DNA of 64,000 bases from Novipirellula herctigrandis. Its GTDB lineage: Bacteria > Planctomycetota > Planctomycetia > Pirellulales > Pirellulaceae. The notes under the pieces are model-generated. The model worked only from the letters and a program-made list of their open reading frames with translations. It had not been told where the DNA came from and searched no databases. Both the position numbers and the translations under genes were made by a program. This document shows, piece after piece, positions 1 through 8,671 of this stretch. The stretch spans positions 3,842,073 to 3,906,072 of the forward strand of contig SJPJ01000001.1 in assembly GCA_007859835.1 (NCBI GenBank), in the 5' to 3' direction. The stretch's first letter is position 1. Every line of letters begins with the position of its first letter.

Positions 1-681
1 CGGCGAAAGCATACTGCAAACAATATCTTCATTGGACGTCCCCAAGATCCCAACGTCGGCCGGCACATGGAGTTTCAGTTTACGGCACGCTTCAAGGACT
101 CGGATCGCTTGGGAATCGGCAACAGCCCAAATACCGACCGGCTTTGGCAAATGATCAAGCCAACGAACCAGCGATTCTTCATAGGCTTGTTTCCACGGGG
201 GATAGGCCGAATCATCTCCCTCGAAAGCGCCAGGAAAAATACAACTGGAAAGGCCTCGCGACTTGGTGATTGATTCAAAGGCATCACGACGAGCATCGGA
301 CCACCAAGAACCGGCAAACGAATAAAACGCCAGATGCTCAAATCCCTGCTGCACCAAATGGTTCACCGCCATCTCAGCCGTCATCCGCTCGTCAACTCTG
401 ACTTCGGCCGATCGCTGTTTTCCGTCGCCAAGCAATTCAACGACGGGACACTTCATTTGGCTGATCGCCGTTGCATAGTTTCGCGTCGGGCTTCGCACGA
501 TAACGCCATCACCTTGCCAATTCTTAAGCCACGGTGGCAGTTCTTCGAGTAGACCACGGTCTTCGAACGAAAAGAGCCAATTTGCGCGTTCTTTCGCATA
601 ACGAGAAATCCCTTGAATGATGCCACGACCAAACACGCGTGACGTTTCGACGAGCAACAAAATTTGCTTTGGTGGGTCCAT
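1..681 (-). CDS. XylR-like AraC-family sugar-responsive regulator (partial)
   Basis: This frame is open from an ATG at 681 down to base 1, so the gene is cut by the window edge after 227 codons. The N-terminus (MDPPKQILLLVETSRVFGRG) and the following alpha/beta pattern match the periplasmic-binding-protein-like domain of XylR-type regulators, which fuse a LacI-like sugar sensor to a C-terminal AraC helix-turn-helix. The stretch PVGIWAVADSQAIRVLEAC followed by LGTSNEDIVCSMLSP is the typical hinge region just before the AraC domain, which should lie beyond the window. A purine-rich GGAAGAG precedes the start. It lies 164 bp downstream of a secreted glycoside hydrolase gene on the same strand, so it may control carbohydrate use. 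The ligand cannot be read from sequence. Confidence 0.85.
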   Translation of the reverse strand, partial: MDPPKQILLLVETSRVFGRGIIQGISRYAKERANWLFSFEDRGLLEELPPWLKNWQGDGVIVRSPTRNYATAISQMKCPVVELLGDGKQRSAEVRVDERMTAEMAVNHLVQQGFEHLAFYSFAGSWWSDARRDAFESITKSRGLSSCIFPGAFEGDDSAYPPWKQAYEESLVRWLDHLPKPVGIWAVADSQAIRVLEACRKLKLHVPADVGILGTSNEDIVCSMLSP

Positions 682-845
682 CTCTCTTCCAAATCAATCC
701 GCTTGTGGGCCGTTCGCGTGACGACTCTCCAACCACTAGTTTATCCTCAACACCTGATCCCTCTAGCGAGCTTGACTCCATCGTCTAGCGTTTCAATCTC
801 GGCCATCGATCAGAAACGCGAAGGAACTGCTTCGCTTAACACCCA

Positions 846-2492
846 CTACGGCAAATGGGCTTCCTCGATTTTTTCAAGGATTGTTTTGGCGACGTCGGAC
901 TTCATAAACATCTTCCACGGTAAACCCGTGCGGTGGTTTTCAATCATCGGAGCCATCGGTCCTTGATCGATGGCCAGATAGTTTGACGACACCCAATCGT
1001 CGCCACGATTGAACGCATCATGAAAACCGAACGGCCCCCAAATCTGTGGCGCCATCTCGTAGTAATAATACTTCAAAGTGGCCATCGATTCGTCAGGCGT
1101 GTAAGGGAAAGCACTAATCGCCGCCGTCGGTGCGATTGTACCGTCGTCCCGATCGGATTTGAATCCCGGTGCGTGGGCCTTGTAACCCCGTGGATTCTGA
1201 CTTGCTGTAAGCCCCCAAACAAGCTTGCTGTAGCCTCGACGCTGATTTGGATGGGTCATCGCATAACGTTGATGGATCAACGAGATTGCTCGGTTGTTTT
1301 CGTAGTAATTGGTGAAGGCATCCGTTAGTTGATGAGGATCGAGACCAATATAGGAGTAATGCGTGAAGAATAACGGCCCACCATACGGTTTGCCCACCGG
1401 TTGCATGATGCCATAGTAAGTATTGCCGTTGACGTACCGCTTTGCATTGCCAACCCAACCTAAATAGTAGCAGTCCGCGGGGATTGGATAAGTAGGCGAC
1501 GCCATCGCCAACAAATATGCAATCATGCACTCGTTGAAACCGCTGACCTTGTGATTTTTGATGAAGCCATATTCTTTGGACCAATGCCAAGTGAGCATTT
1601 TGTCGCCCGGCTGAAGATACCAACTCCACTCGGCCTGCTCCCATAGCCGCGTAATACGTTTACGAAGTTCGTTCTCAAGTGGGGACTCGCGATCAAAGTA
1701 CTCTCGTATCGTAAGCATCCCCTCAAAAAGAAAAGCGGATTCGACGATATCACCACCGTTGTCTTCCCGTCCTGCAAAGGGAATCGTCTCACCGGTGTCG
1801 CCACGCAAATGGTGCGGCCATAGTCCGTGATAACGCTCGGCCTTTTCTTCAAGGAACGTGACCATTTTCAGAAGGCGTTTGGCAGCCCGTTCTCGGGTGA
1901 CAAAACCACGGTCGGCTCCAACCATGATCGTGATCATACCGAAACCCGTTCCTCCGGTCGTTGTGGTCGACCGCGGATGCGTGAACCCTTCGCGAGCCAA
2001 TCCGCTGATCGGATGCCCAAATTCCCAGAAGTATCGAAAGCAAGCTTTTTGCATCGAGTCAAGAAACTCTTCATCATTCATTTCGCGAGATTTCGCGATG
2101 GCCACTTCCGATGCTGCTGACTCGATTGAACGGTCCTTTGCCACGCCTCTCGACTTGGCCCTTGTTTCGGCCGCTAACTGGGTAACTCGGTAATAGTACG
2201 TTCTGTTGTTTTCTCCGATGAAGTCACTGTAAACATGAATCGCGTGTGGACGCGAGTTGAGCTTAATCCAAGGGCCGTTGGCATGATCGGCACGGTAGAC
2301 ATTGAAGCGATCTTGATCGGAATCACTTGCACGATCCCAAACTAGATCGATACGACAATCGTGTCCCTCAGCCCTCAAACCGGTCGGCTGACCGTTCGCA
2401 CTCAGCGAGCCTACAAATATCGCTGGCACACAGAAGGCGACGATCACCAAGAGACATTTATTGGCATGCAACAGGAAGGAATCGAAAAGCAT
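846..2492 (-). CDS. Secreted PF10091 (GH144-like) glucan hydrolase with N-terminal FN3-like domain
   Basis: A 548-residue protein. A hydrophobic segment at about residues 13-33 looks like a signal peptide. Residues 35-135 resemble a fibronectin type III domain (LVWDRASDSDQDRFNVYRA). The rest is the PF10091 'glucoamylase-like' fold: CFRYFWEFGHPISGLAREG, then GGTGFGMITIMVGADRG, DNGGDIVESAFLFEGML and a Trp/Tyr-rich (alpha/alpha) barrel pattern. PF10091 contains the GH144 endo-beta-1,2-glucanases, so a periplasmic or extracellular glucan-degrading role is likely; the exact substrate is inferred. AGGAG lies 9 nt before the ATG, which fixes the start. The XylR-like regulator gene follows on the same strand. 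Confidence 0.87.
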   Translation of the reverse strand: MLFDSFLLHANKCLLVIVAFCVPAIFVGSLSANGQPTGLRAEGHDCRIDLVWDRASDSDQDRFNVYRADHANGPWIKLNSRPHAIHVYSDFIGENNRTYYYRVTQLAAETRAKSRGVAKDRSIESAASEVAIAKSREMNDEEFLDSMQKACFRYFWEFGHPISGLAREGFTHPRSTTTTGGTGFGMITIMVGADRGFVTRERAAKRLLKMVTFLEEKAERYHGLWPHHLRGDTGETIPFAGREDNGGDIVESAFLFEGMLTIREYFDRESPLENELRKRITRLWEQAEWSWYLQPGDKMLTWHWSKEYGFIKNHKVSGFNECMIAYLLAMASPTYPIPADCYYLGWVGNAKRYVNGNTYYGIMQPVGKPYGGPLFFTHYSYIGLDPHQLTDAFTNYYENNRAISLIHQRYAMTHPNQRRGYSKLVWGLTASQNPRGYKAHAPGFKSDRDDGTIAPTAAISAFPYTPDESMATLKYYYYEMAPQIWGPFGFHDAFNRGDDWVSSNYLAIDQGPMAPMIENHRTGLPWKMFMKSDVAKTILEKIEEAHLP

Positions 2493-2780
2493 TCGTTACA
2501 GCTCCTAGGTGGACAATCATTTCCAGATCACCATTCTGTGGACGAGATGGCTTTGAAAAAGGGTAAGTACCCGAAAACCATTGGCGTGTTTGGACACAAT
2601 TGACAAAACGCATGAAACAGTGATGCGAAGAAAGTGCAAGCTACGGCTCCAAGAAAAACTCAAGTTTGGTCTTCTGCGTGACAGTTGCGGTCGGCACCGT
2701 TTGTCATTCATTGAATGATGTAAAAAAATGCCGATGCGAATCGCGTCCGCACCGACCATGCGCGGTCCGATTAGAGCAAA
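2493..2780. other. Intergenic gap without a recognisable gene
   Basis: Together with the csp terminator next to it, this separates two genes on the minus strand. I see no conserved reading frame. It must hold the promoter of the hydrolase gene, but no clear -35/-10 pair stands out. Confidence 0.4.
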
Positions 2781-2817
2781 TAAAAAACACCGAGTCCCAC
2801 AAGTGGGGCCCGGTGTT
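2781..2817 (-). terminator. Rho-independent terminator of the cold-shock gene
   Basis: On the minus strand a GC-rich stem (AACACCG with CGGTGTT, continued by CCCAC/GTGGG with small mismatches) is followed by a run of T at 2781-2787. It lies 67 bp past the stop codon of the csp gene. Confidence 0.85.
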
Positions 2818-2883
2818 ACGATCATCTTAGCGATCTTATCTTAAAGGAATCAAATCAATCAGCTTGAGGGCCGATTCGCTTGA

Positions 2884-3087
2884 CTACTCTCCGACAACTT
2901 GAACGTTTTCAGCGCGTGGTCCCTTAGGACCTTTGCCTACATTGTACGAAACAAGTTGACCTTCACGTAGATCATCATAGTTAACGCCCTCAAGCGCCGA
3001 GCTATGAAAGAACATGTCGGTGCCGGTGTCAGTTTCAATAAAACCGAAACCCTTGTCAGTAATCCGCTTAATCTTGCCTTCTGCCAT
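2884..3087 (-). CDS. Cold-shock domain protein (CspA family)
   Basis: A 67-residue single-domain CSD protein that binds single-stranded RNA/DNA and acts as an RNA chaperone. Both nucleic-acid-binding motifs are visible: RNP1 as KGFGFIE and RNP2 as DMFFHSSAL. The start is placed at MAEGKIKRI, the normal family N-terminus; the frame is open for 15 more codons upstream, but those residues do not belong to the family. AGAAGAG precedes the chosen ATG. About 257 bp separate it from the upstream gene, leaving room for a long 5' leader as is common for csp mRNAs. A strong terminator follows. Confidence 0.95.
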   Translation of the reverse strand: MAEGKIKRITDKGFGFIETDTGTDMFFHSSALEGVNYDDLREGQLVSYNVGKGPKGPRAENVQVVGE

Positions 3088-3344
3088 CTCTTCTATCCAA
3101 TACTCTCTAAACAGGAATGGCGCCGTTGTCATGTGAAACGTTCACCCAACAATTGGCGACATTTGGGATTGCTGGAAACAATCCCGTTACTAAATATCCC
3201 TCAATATTACATGCTGCCGTGAAAGCGACAAGAAACATTGATGGGCTAACTATACCACAACCAACGCTGGCTATGGCTCCGAAAGGCTATCAAAACGAGC
3301 CCCAATACGAACTGGTGCACCGATTGGGTAGCCAAATGGTTCAT

Positions 3345-3521
3345 TTATACTTCGAGGTCATCTGCGGCACCGGGCTGGTCATCGCCCATTGCCTGCTCGG
3401 ATTCCGGCACTGCTTCCGCATTCAGCTTTCGCTCTAAACGCCGTTTTCGCTTTTCATCCGCTTTGTATTTTTTTTCCATTTCGCGTTGTCGTTTGGCGAA
3501 AGTATTTTGATTCTTTGCGAT
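3345..3521 (-). CDS. Small highly basic conserved protein, apparent ATC start
   Basis: A 58-residue protein reading (I/M)AKNQNTFAKRQREMEKK then a Lys/Arg-rich helix and an acidic tail (MGDDQPGAADDLEV). It matches a widespread family of short charged proteins beginning MAKNQNTFAKR; function unknown, probably nucleic-acid or ribosome associated by charge. The family start falls on an ATC codon at 3521-3519, preceded by AAGGAG with 7 nt spacing. No ATG, GTG or TTG lies in frame between this Shine-Dalgarno and the conserved residues. The frame extends upstream into the helicase gene, but that part does not resemble any family member. It lies between the helicase and csp genes on the same strand. 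Confidence 0.7.
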   Translation of the reverse strand: MAKNQNTFAKRQREMEKKYKADEKRKRRLERKLNAEAVPESEQAMGDDQPGAADDLEV

Positions 3522-3657
3522 AGCGTCTCTCCTTGAGCCTAGTAAAAAGTAGTTCCAGCCCGCAGAACTCGCGGTGAATTCTGTGGAAAACTTGTTCAAT
3601 TCTGCCATCCGAAGCAGGCGAAATCCACTGCGACTTCCCCCACCGAGCATGATTCGT

Positions 3658-4995
3658 TTACGCCTGAGCAGCCCGCTGAGGGCGTTTCGACTTCCGGCTT
3701 CGCGACGGTCTCTTTCCGTTGCGTTGGCCTTGTGGGTCCGTCGAACCGGTCCCGGTGGACCGGTTCTTGCGAGCTGGCTTATAGCCGGATTTCTGAGATC
3801 CAAACCGTCGGCGACCGCTCTTCGGCTTTGCATCGCGTGGCGGACTAGCCATGTCGCGGGCATCAGGTTTTGGATGATTCGGATCGAGCGGAATTTTTTG
3901 CCCGATCAGTTTTTCAATCGCCTGCAATTCACTTCGTTCGTCATGCGTGCAGTACGAAATCGCAATCCCTTCGGCCCCCGCTCGTCCGGTTCGGCCGATT
4001 CGATGCACGTAGCTTTCCGGTTCAACGGGCATATCATAGTTGACCACATGAGTCACTCCGTCGATGTCAATTCCACGTGCGGCGACATCGGTCGCGACCA
4101 ATACTTGCACGTGGTTGCGTTTGAACGCATCAAGTGCTCTTTGACGAGCGTTCTGGGATTTGTTTCCGTGAATAGCAACCGCTTTAAAGGAATGACGCGA
4201 GAGTTTTTCGGCTAACACATTTGCGCCTCGCTTGGTCCGTGTGAAGACGATCACCCGATCGGTATTTTTGCCAGAAAGCAATTTTTGCAGCGTCGGCATT
4301 TTCGAGTTCCGATCCAAGAATGCCACTCGCTGTTCGATTCGCTTCACGCTTGTCGTTTTCGGCGTGACGTTCACTGCCACAGGGTCTTCTAGCAAACGCT
4401 CGGACAACTCTCGGATCTTTGGAGGCATCGTTGCCGAGAAAAACAAAGACTGCCGATCATCGGGCAAACACTCGATAATCCGCTTCAAATCAGGAAGAAA
4501 ACCCATGTCGAGCATGCGGTCGGCTTCATCGAGAACGAAGACCTCTAATCGATCTAAATCGATATGCCCTTGATTCATCAAGTCAAGCAACCGGCCAGGT
4601 GTAGCCACCAAAACGTGCGCACCGCGTTTGAGTGCTCGTACTTGATTCCCTTGGCTCACTCCACCATAAACCAAAACGTGGCGAAGCCTTAAATGCTTGC
4701 CGTATGTCGAAAAGCTTTCACCGATCTGGATTGCTAATTCGCGCGTCGGGGCAAGGACAAGTGCAAGCGGGCGATTGGGCGATGCTTTGCGATGACGTTC
4801 GCCCAATTGGTTTAGGATCGGCAATGCGAATGCAGCGGTTTTGCCAGTGCCGGTTTGTGCGACACCGAGAATGTCTCGCTCGTCGAGCGCCGCTGGAATT
4901 GTTTGAGCTTGGATGGGTGTTGGTGTCGTGTAATTCTGTTCTTTCAAGGATCGTTTGATCGGTTCGATCAGATCCATCTCTTCAAAAGTCTTCAA
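3658..4995 (-). CDS. rhlE: DEAD-box ATP-dependent RNA helicase, RhlE type
   Basis: A 445-residue helicase that unwinds RNA duplexes in ribosome assembly or mRNA turnover. In order it shows the Q motif (TPTPIQAQTIP), motif I AQTGTGKT, Ia PTRELAIQ, Ib TPGRLLDL, motif II DEAD, motif III SAT, and motif VI HRIGRTGRAG. The C-terminal 70 residues are a basic, Arg/Lys/Ser-rich tail typical of RhlE-like proteins (KSGRRRFGSQKSGYKPARK). The start MKTFEEMDLIEPI is the usual family N-terminus. The csp gene and a small basic protein lie downstream on the same strand, so the three may be functionally linked through RNA folding. Confidence 0.95.
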   Translation of the reverse strand: MKTFEEMDLIEPIKRSLKEQNYTTPTPIQAQTIPAALDERDILGVAQTGTGKTAAFALPILNQLGERHRKASPNRPLALVLAPTRELAIQIGESFSTYGKHLRLRHVLVYGGVSQGNQVRALKRGAHVLVATPGRLLDLMNQGHIDLDRLEVFVLDEADRMLDMGFLPDLKRIIECLPDDRQSLFFSATMPPKIRELSERLLEDPVAVNVTPKTTSVKRIEQRVAFLDRNSKMPTLQKLLSGKNTDRVIVFTRTKRGANVLAEKLSRHSFKAVAIHGNKSQNARQRALDAFKRNHVQVLVATDVAARGIDIDGVTHVVNYDMPVEPESYVHRIGRTGRAGAEGIAISYCTHDERSELQAIEKLIGQKIPLDPNHPKPDARDMASPPRDAKPKSGRRRFGSQKSGYKPARKNRSTGTGSTDPQGQRNGKRPSRSRKSKRPQRAAQA

Positions 4996-5785
4996 AGGGT
5001 GTTTCCTACTGTCGTTGTGATATAGTTCGCCCCTGGTCGCAAACCAATAGTGTCGTCGTAACGACGTTCAAGCGTGGGAATGCTCTGGGGCAGTATGTGT
5101 ATTTATTTACTGGATCCAAACTGAGAATCAATGCATAAGGAATCGGCGATTGCTTCGTAAATTCAATGACTGCATTTGATTTCAGTAGGCTGAAACGACC
5201 CAAGCGCATCGAAACCGAAAAATCCGGAACTACAAGCAATGGAACCGTCACAGCGATTCTGGACAAACAAGAAAGTCTCAGAACCTTATTGCGTCCTTGA
5301 CGACGCGTGGCGGCTTTCTAGAGCGGTCAACACAACCGATAGTAGGCAGCAACTGGTGCAGCGAATTAACTCACTGCGATTTGAATTAGGGATTAAGAGG
5401 ATCCAGGTAACTCTGTTAGAAACCCCCAATTTCGCCGGAAAACATTTACACTTCGTTCGCACCAATCGTGTGGAATTTCGTGAAATGTTACTCGCTTCTT
5501 TCCGACCTCCTCTGCTGGAATCAGCCCCCAGGGGACCGCCAGCGTTCAGGGGGAGTGTAACCACAATCCACCCCAACGCCTAGGGACAAACCCAATAAAC
5601 TTGGATTCGAGAGAGAGACCCTACCCTTTTGTCCAGTTGTTTAGAGACTCGGTTCGCAATAATATCGCTCAGCGGCGACACGATCTTCGGCGGATCGAAA
5701 TCGACATCGGCCATTGATCATTTAGCTAAAAACTTGTCTGTAAAAGCCCTAACTCTACTTTTCAGTAAATCGGAGAAACTTCAGT
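4996..5785. other. Long intergenic region, no supported gene
   Basis: About 790 bp between the divergently placed helicase and the secreted thioredoxin-fold gene. Two reading frames of 86-114 codons exist here but show no signal peptide, family motif or ribosome binding site, and they overlap on opposite strands. I found no tRNA, riboswitch core or terminator. Promoters for both flanking genes must lie here. Confidence 0.4.
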
Positions 5786-6400
5786 ATGTCACGCTTATTC
5801 TATGGTTCAATTTTTGCGCTCGCATTAATCGCTTCACCTGCTATTGCCGACGAGGCCACCGCAGAGGAAAAAGTGGGAACCTGCCCAAGCACTTGCACCG
5901 AAAGTTGCTGCAGCGATGGATTGAAAGAAGGCGATTCCATTGGCGCATTCTATGTGACCAAAATCGCCGGCGCAGAAGAAGACGGAGTCGATCAAGGTCA
6001 AGAACTATGCTATCGATGCCGATATGGCTCGCGACCAATGGTCATGGTATTCGCTCGCGATACCGGTGGAAAAGTTCCCGAATTGCTTCGCAAAATTGAT
6101 TCCGCCGTCGCCACTCACGAAGATTCAAAACTAAAAGGCTTGGTCACCTTACTTGGTGAAGACGCGGGTTCGTTGAAAGCCCATGCTGAAAAATTGGCTG
6201 AGGCAAGTTCGGCAAAGAACGTTCCTTTGGTCGTCGCGAAAGATTCCAAGACCGGACCTCTCAACTACAAGATCCGTGAAGACGCTGTGATCACCATTGT
6301 GGTTGCCAACGACAGCAAGATCGTATCGACGAAGACCTTCGCCGCCGAAGACATCGATGTCGCAGGCATTATGAGCGACGTAGAAGGCATGCTGAACTAG
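5786..6400 (+). CDS. Secreted thioredoxin-fold protein with CYRC motif
   Basis: A 204-residue protein with a clear signal peptide (cleavage after about ASPAIA, residue 21). The mature part has a Cys-rich N-terminus (Cys33, 37, 41, 42) and then ELCYRCRYGSRPMVMVFAR, where Cys75 and Cys78 form a CxxC at the place of the thioredoxin active site. The later pattern NVPLVVA...GPLNYKIREDAVITIVV fits the rest of a thioredoxin-like fold. Proteins of this layout are common in Pirellulaceae without a proven function; a periplasmic thiol role is inferred. A strong terminator follows the stop. Confidence 0.8.
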   Translation: MSRLFYGSIFALALIASPAIADEATAEEKVGTCPSTCTESCCSDGLKEGDSIGAFYVTKIAGAEEDGVDQGQELCYRCRYGSRPMVMVFARDTGGKVPELLRKIDSAVATHEDSKLKGLVTLLGEDAGSLKAHAEKLAEASSAKNVPLVVAKDSKTGPLNYKIREDAVITIVVANDSKIVSTKTFAAEDIDVAGIMSDVEGMLN

Positions 6401-6432
6401 CATCAAACCGTCGATTGAACAATCCAGTATCG

Positions 6433-6467
6433 AACAAGCCGGCCTTTCGAGGTCGGCTTGTTTTTTT
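6433..6467 (+). terminator. Rho-independent terminator
   Basis: AACAAGCCGGCCT pairs with AGGTCGGCTTGTT around a TTCG loop, with one mismatch, and is followed by seven T residues. It lies 32 bp past the stop of the secreted thioredoxin-fold gene. Confidence 0.9.
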
Positions 6468-6568
6468 GATTTCCGAACGATTAACGGCACTGTGTTTCAC
6501 GCCCCCAATTCCGTTACAATGCCGGGATCGATTCCCTTACTAGCTTTTCAACTCTGGAAACGTTTTCT

Positions 6569-8527
6569 ATGACTGATTCCAATTCTGGCCAAATTGACCA
6601 CGTACTCATCGAAGATCGTTTGTTTCCGCCACCTGCGGAATTCACAAAAACCGCAGTGTTCTCGACACAAGAACAATACGAAACGATGTGCAACCAAGCG
6701 GCCGAAGACTCCGACAACTTCTGGCGAGGTGAAGCCAACGAGCATTTGCATTGGTTCGAGCCATTTAAGGAAGTCTGCAAGTGGAATCCACCTCATGCCG
6801 AGTGGTTCGTGGGTGGCAAAACGAACGCCAGCTATAACTGCTTGGACCGAAACATCGAAGCCGGGCTCGGTGACCGAATAGCGATTCTCTGGGAAGGCGA
6901 ACCCGGGGACCAACGAACATTGACCTATAGCGACCTTCGCACGGAAGTCTGCAAGTGCGCCGAAGGAATGAAACAACTTGGCATCGGCGCTGGCGATGTC
7001 GTCAGTATTTACATGCCGATGACCCCCGAGCTTGCGATTGCCATGTTGGCATGTGCCCGTATCGGTGCGGTCCATTCGGTCATCTTCGCGGGCTTCAGTG
7101 CCGAATCGATCGCTGATCGCAACAATGATGCAGGCGCCAAATTGGTCATCACGGCGGATGGTTTGTATCGTCGTGGAAGGGTACTTCCGCTAAAAGCAAC
7201 CGTCGACGAAGCACTCGAAAAATCCCCAACGGTGAATCACTGTTTGGTCCTTCGTCGCGTCGGCAATGAAGACGTATCGATGGTCGAACCACGCGACGTT
7301 TGGTGGCACGATGTGGTCGACCCTCAACCAGGTGAGTTACCGGCCAAACCGATGGACAGCGAAGCATCGCTGTTCATCCTGTACACGTCCGGCAGCACCG
7401 GAAAGCCGAAGGGCATTCGCCACACGACCGCTGGCTATAACCTTTGGGCCAAACGCACCTTTCAATGGGTCTTCGATCATCGCGAGGATGACATTTATTG
7501 GTGTACTGCCGATTGCGGATGGATCACCGGACATAGCTACATTGTCTATGGCCCATTGTCGGCCGGAGCGACTTGCTTGATGTACGAAGGTGCTCCGAAT
7601 TTCCCTGCCGAAGATCGGTTTTGGGAGCTGGTCGAAAAGCACAAAGTTACCATTCTCTATACCGCTCCAACGGCCATTCGCGCCTTCATCAAATGGGGAG
7701 ACGAGCATGTCGAAAAGCATGATCTTTCGAGCCTTCGACTACTGGGCACTGTAGGCGAAGGGATCAACCCAGAAGCATGGATGTGGTACCACAAAAAAAT
7801 CGGGGCTGAACGATGCCCAATTGTCGACACTTGGTGGCAAACCGAAACGGGAGGCATCATGATGAGCCCGCTTCCTGGAATCACGGCCACCAAACCCGGC
7901 TCTTGCACTCGCCCACTTCCCGGGGTTATCCCTGCGATCGTTGATGAAACGGGCAAGGAAGTGGACGATCAACATGGCGGAATGCTTTGCATCGCCAAAC
8001 CTTGGCCGGGAATGCTCCGAGGCATCTGGGGCGATGACGATCGATTCGTCCAGCAATACTGGTCCACCGTGCCTGGTAAGTACCTGACGGGTGACAATGC
8101 AAGAAAGGACAGCGACGGATACTACTGGATCATGGGCCGGATCGACGACGTGATCAACGTCTCAGGGCACCGCCTAAGCACAATCGAAGTCGAAAGTGCA
8201 CTCGTCAGTCACGAAGCGGTTTGCGAAGCGGCCGTGGTCGGTCGTCCCGATGCATTAAAGGGTCAAGCGATCGCCGCATTTGTCTCGGTTCGTGACCGCG
8301 AACCCAACGAAGAGCTTCGCAAGGAATTGTTGCTGCATGTCCGAAAACAGATCGGCGCGCTCGCCCAGCCTGATGATTTGCGTTTCACTGCCACGCTACC
8401 GAAAACTCGCAGTGGCAAGATCATGCGCAGGCTGTTGCGAGACATTGCATCAGGAAAAGAAATCGCAGGAGACACATCAACGCTCGAAGATTTAAGCGTG
8501 CTTGCGAAATTACAGGAAGACGAATAG
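6569..8527 (+). CDS. acs: Acetyl-coenzyme A synthetase
   Basis: A 652-residue cytoplasmic enzyme of the usual family length, converting acetate, ATP and CoA to acetyl-CoA via acetyl-AMP. The adenylate-forming signature YTSGSTGKPKG is near residue 271, WWQTETGG is present (Trp of the acyl pocket), and the C-terminal domain has the catalytic and acetylation-sensitive lysine K617 in PKTRSGKIMRR. The frame starts at an ATG with only a weak ribosome binding site. Its neighbours are unrelated, so it is probably monocistronic; hairpins follow the stop before the convergent clpB. Confidence 0.97.
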   Translation: MTDSNSGQIDHVLIEDRLFPPPAEFTKTAVFSTQEQYETMCNQAAEDSDNFWRGEANEHLHWFEPFKEVCKWNPPHAEWFVGGKTNASYNCLDRNIEAGLGDRIAILWEGEPGDQRTLTYSDLRTEVCKCAEGMKQLGIGAGDVVSIYMPMTPELAIAMLACARIGAVHSVIFAGFSAESIADRNNDAGAKLVITADGLYRRGRVLPLKATVDEALEKSPTVNHCLVLRRVGNEDVSMVEPRDVWWHDVVDPQPGELPAKPMDSEASLFILYTSGSTGKPKGIRHTTAGYNLWAKRTFQWVFDHREDDIYWCTADCGWITGHSYIVYGPLSAGATCLMYEGAPNFPAEDRFWELVEKHKVTILYTAPTAIRAFIKWGDEHVEKHDLSSLRLLGTVGEGINPEAWMWYHKKIGAERCPIVDTWWQTETGGIMMSPLPGITATKPGSCTRPLPGVIPAIVDETGKEVDDQHGGMLCIAKPWPGMLRGIWGDDDRFVQQYWSTVPGKYLTGDNARKDSDGYYWIMGRIDDVINVSGHRLSTIEVESALVSHEAVCEAAVVGRPDALKGQAIAAFVSVRDREPNEELRKELLLHVRKQIGALAQPDDLRFTATLPKTRSGKIMRRLLRDIASGKEIAGDTSTLEDLSVLAKLQEDE

Positions 8528-8571
8528 AGGAATCGTCGTCGCCGCGCCATCAACCGAGGGCGATCGGAGAC

Positions 8572-8622
8572 ATGGCCTTGTGAATACCACAAAGGCCACG
8601 CCCCGGCCGCTCAATGCGCGGC
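8572..8622. terminator. Stem-loops between convergent acs and clpB
   Basis: TGGCCTTGTG pairs with CACAAAGGCCA (one bulge) and is followed by a second short stem, CGGCCGC with GCGCGGCC. No T-run follows on either strand, so termination is only suggested by the position between convergent genes. Confidence 0.4.
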
Positions 8623-8671
8623 CTTAACGATTCAGGATCAACAACAACCTAGTTGACGCAGAACCTGCCGT

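Noticed and set aside
5239..5583. 114-codon frame in the long gap after the helicase
   Set aside because: No ribosome binding site or recognisable motif, and an overlapping frame of similar length exists on the other strand.
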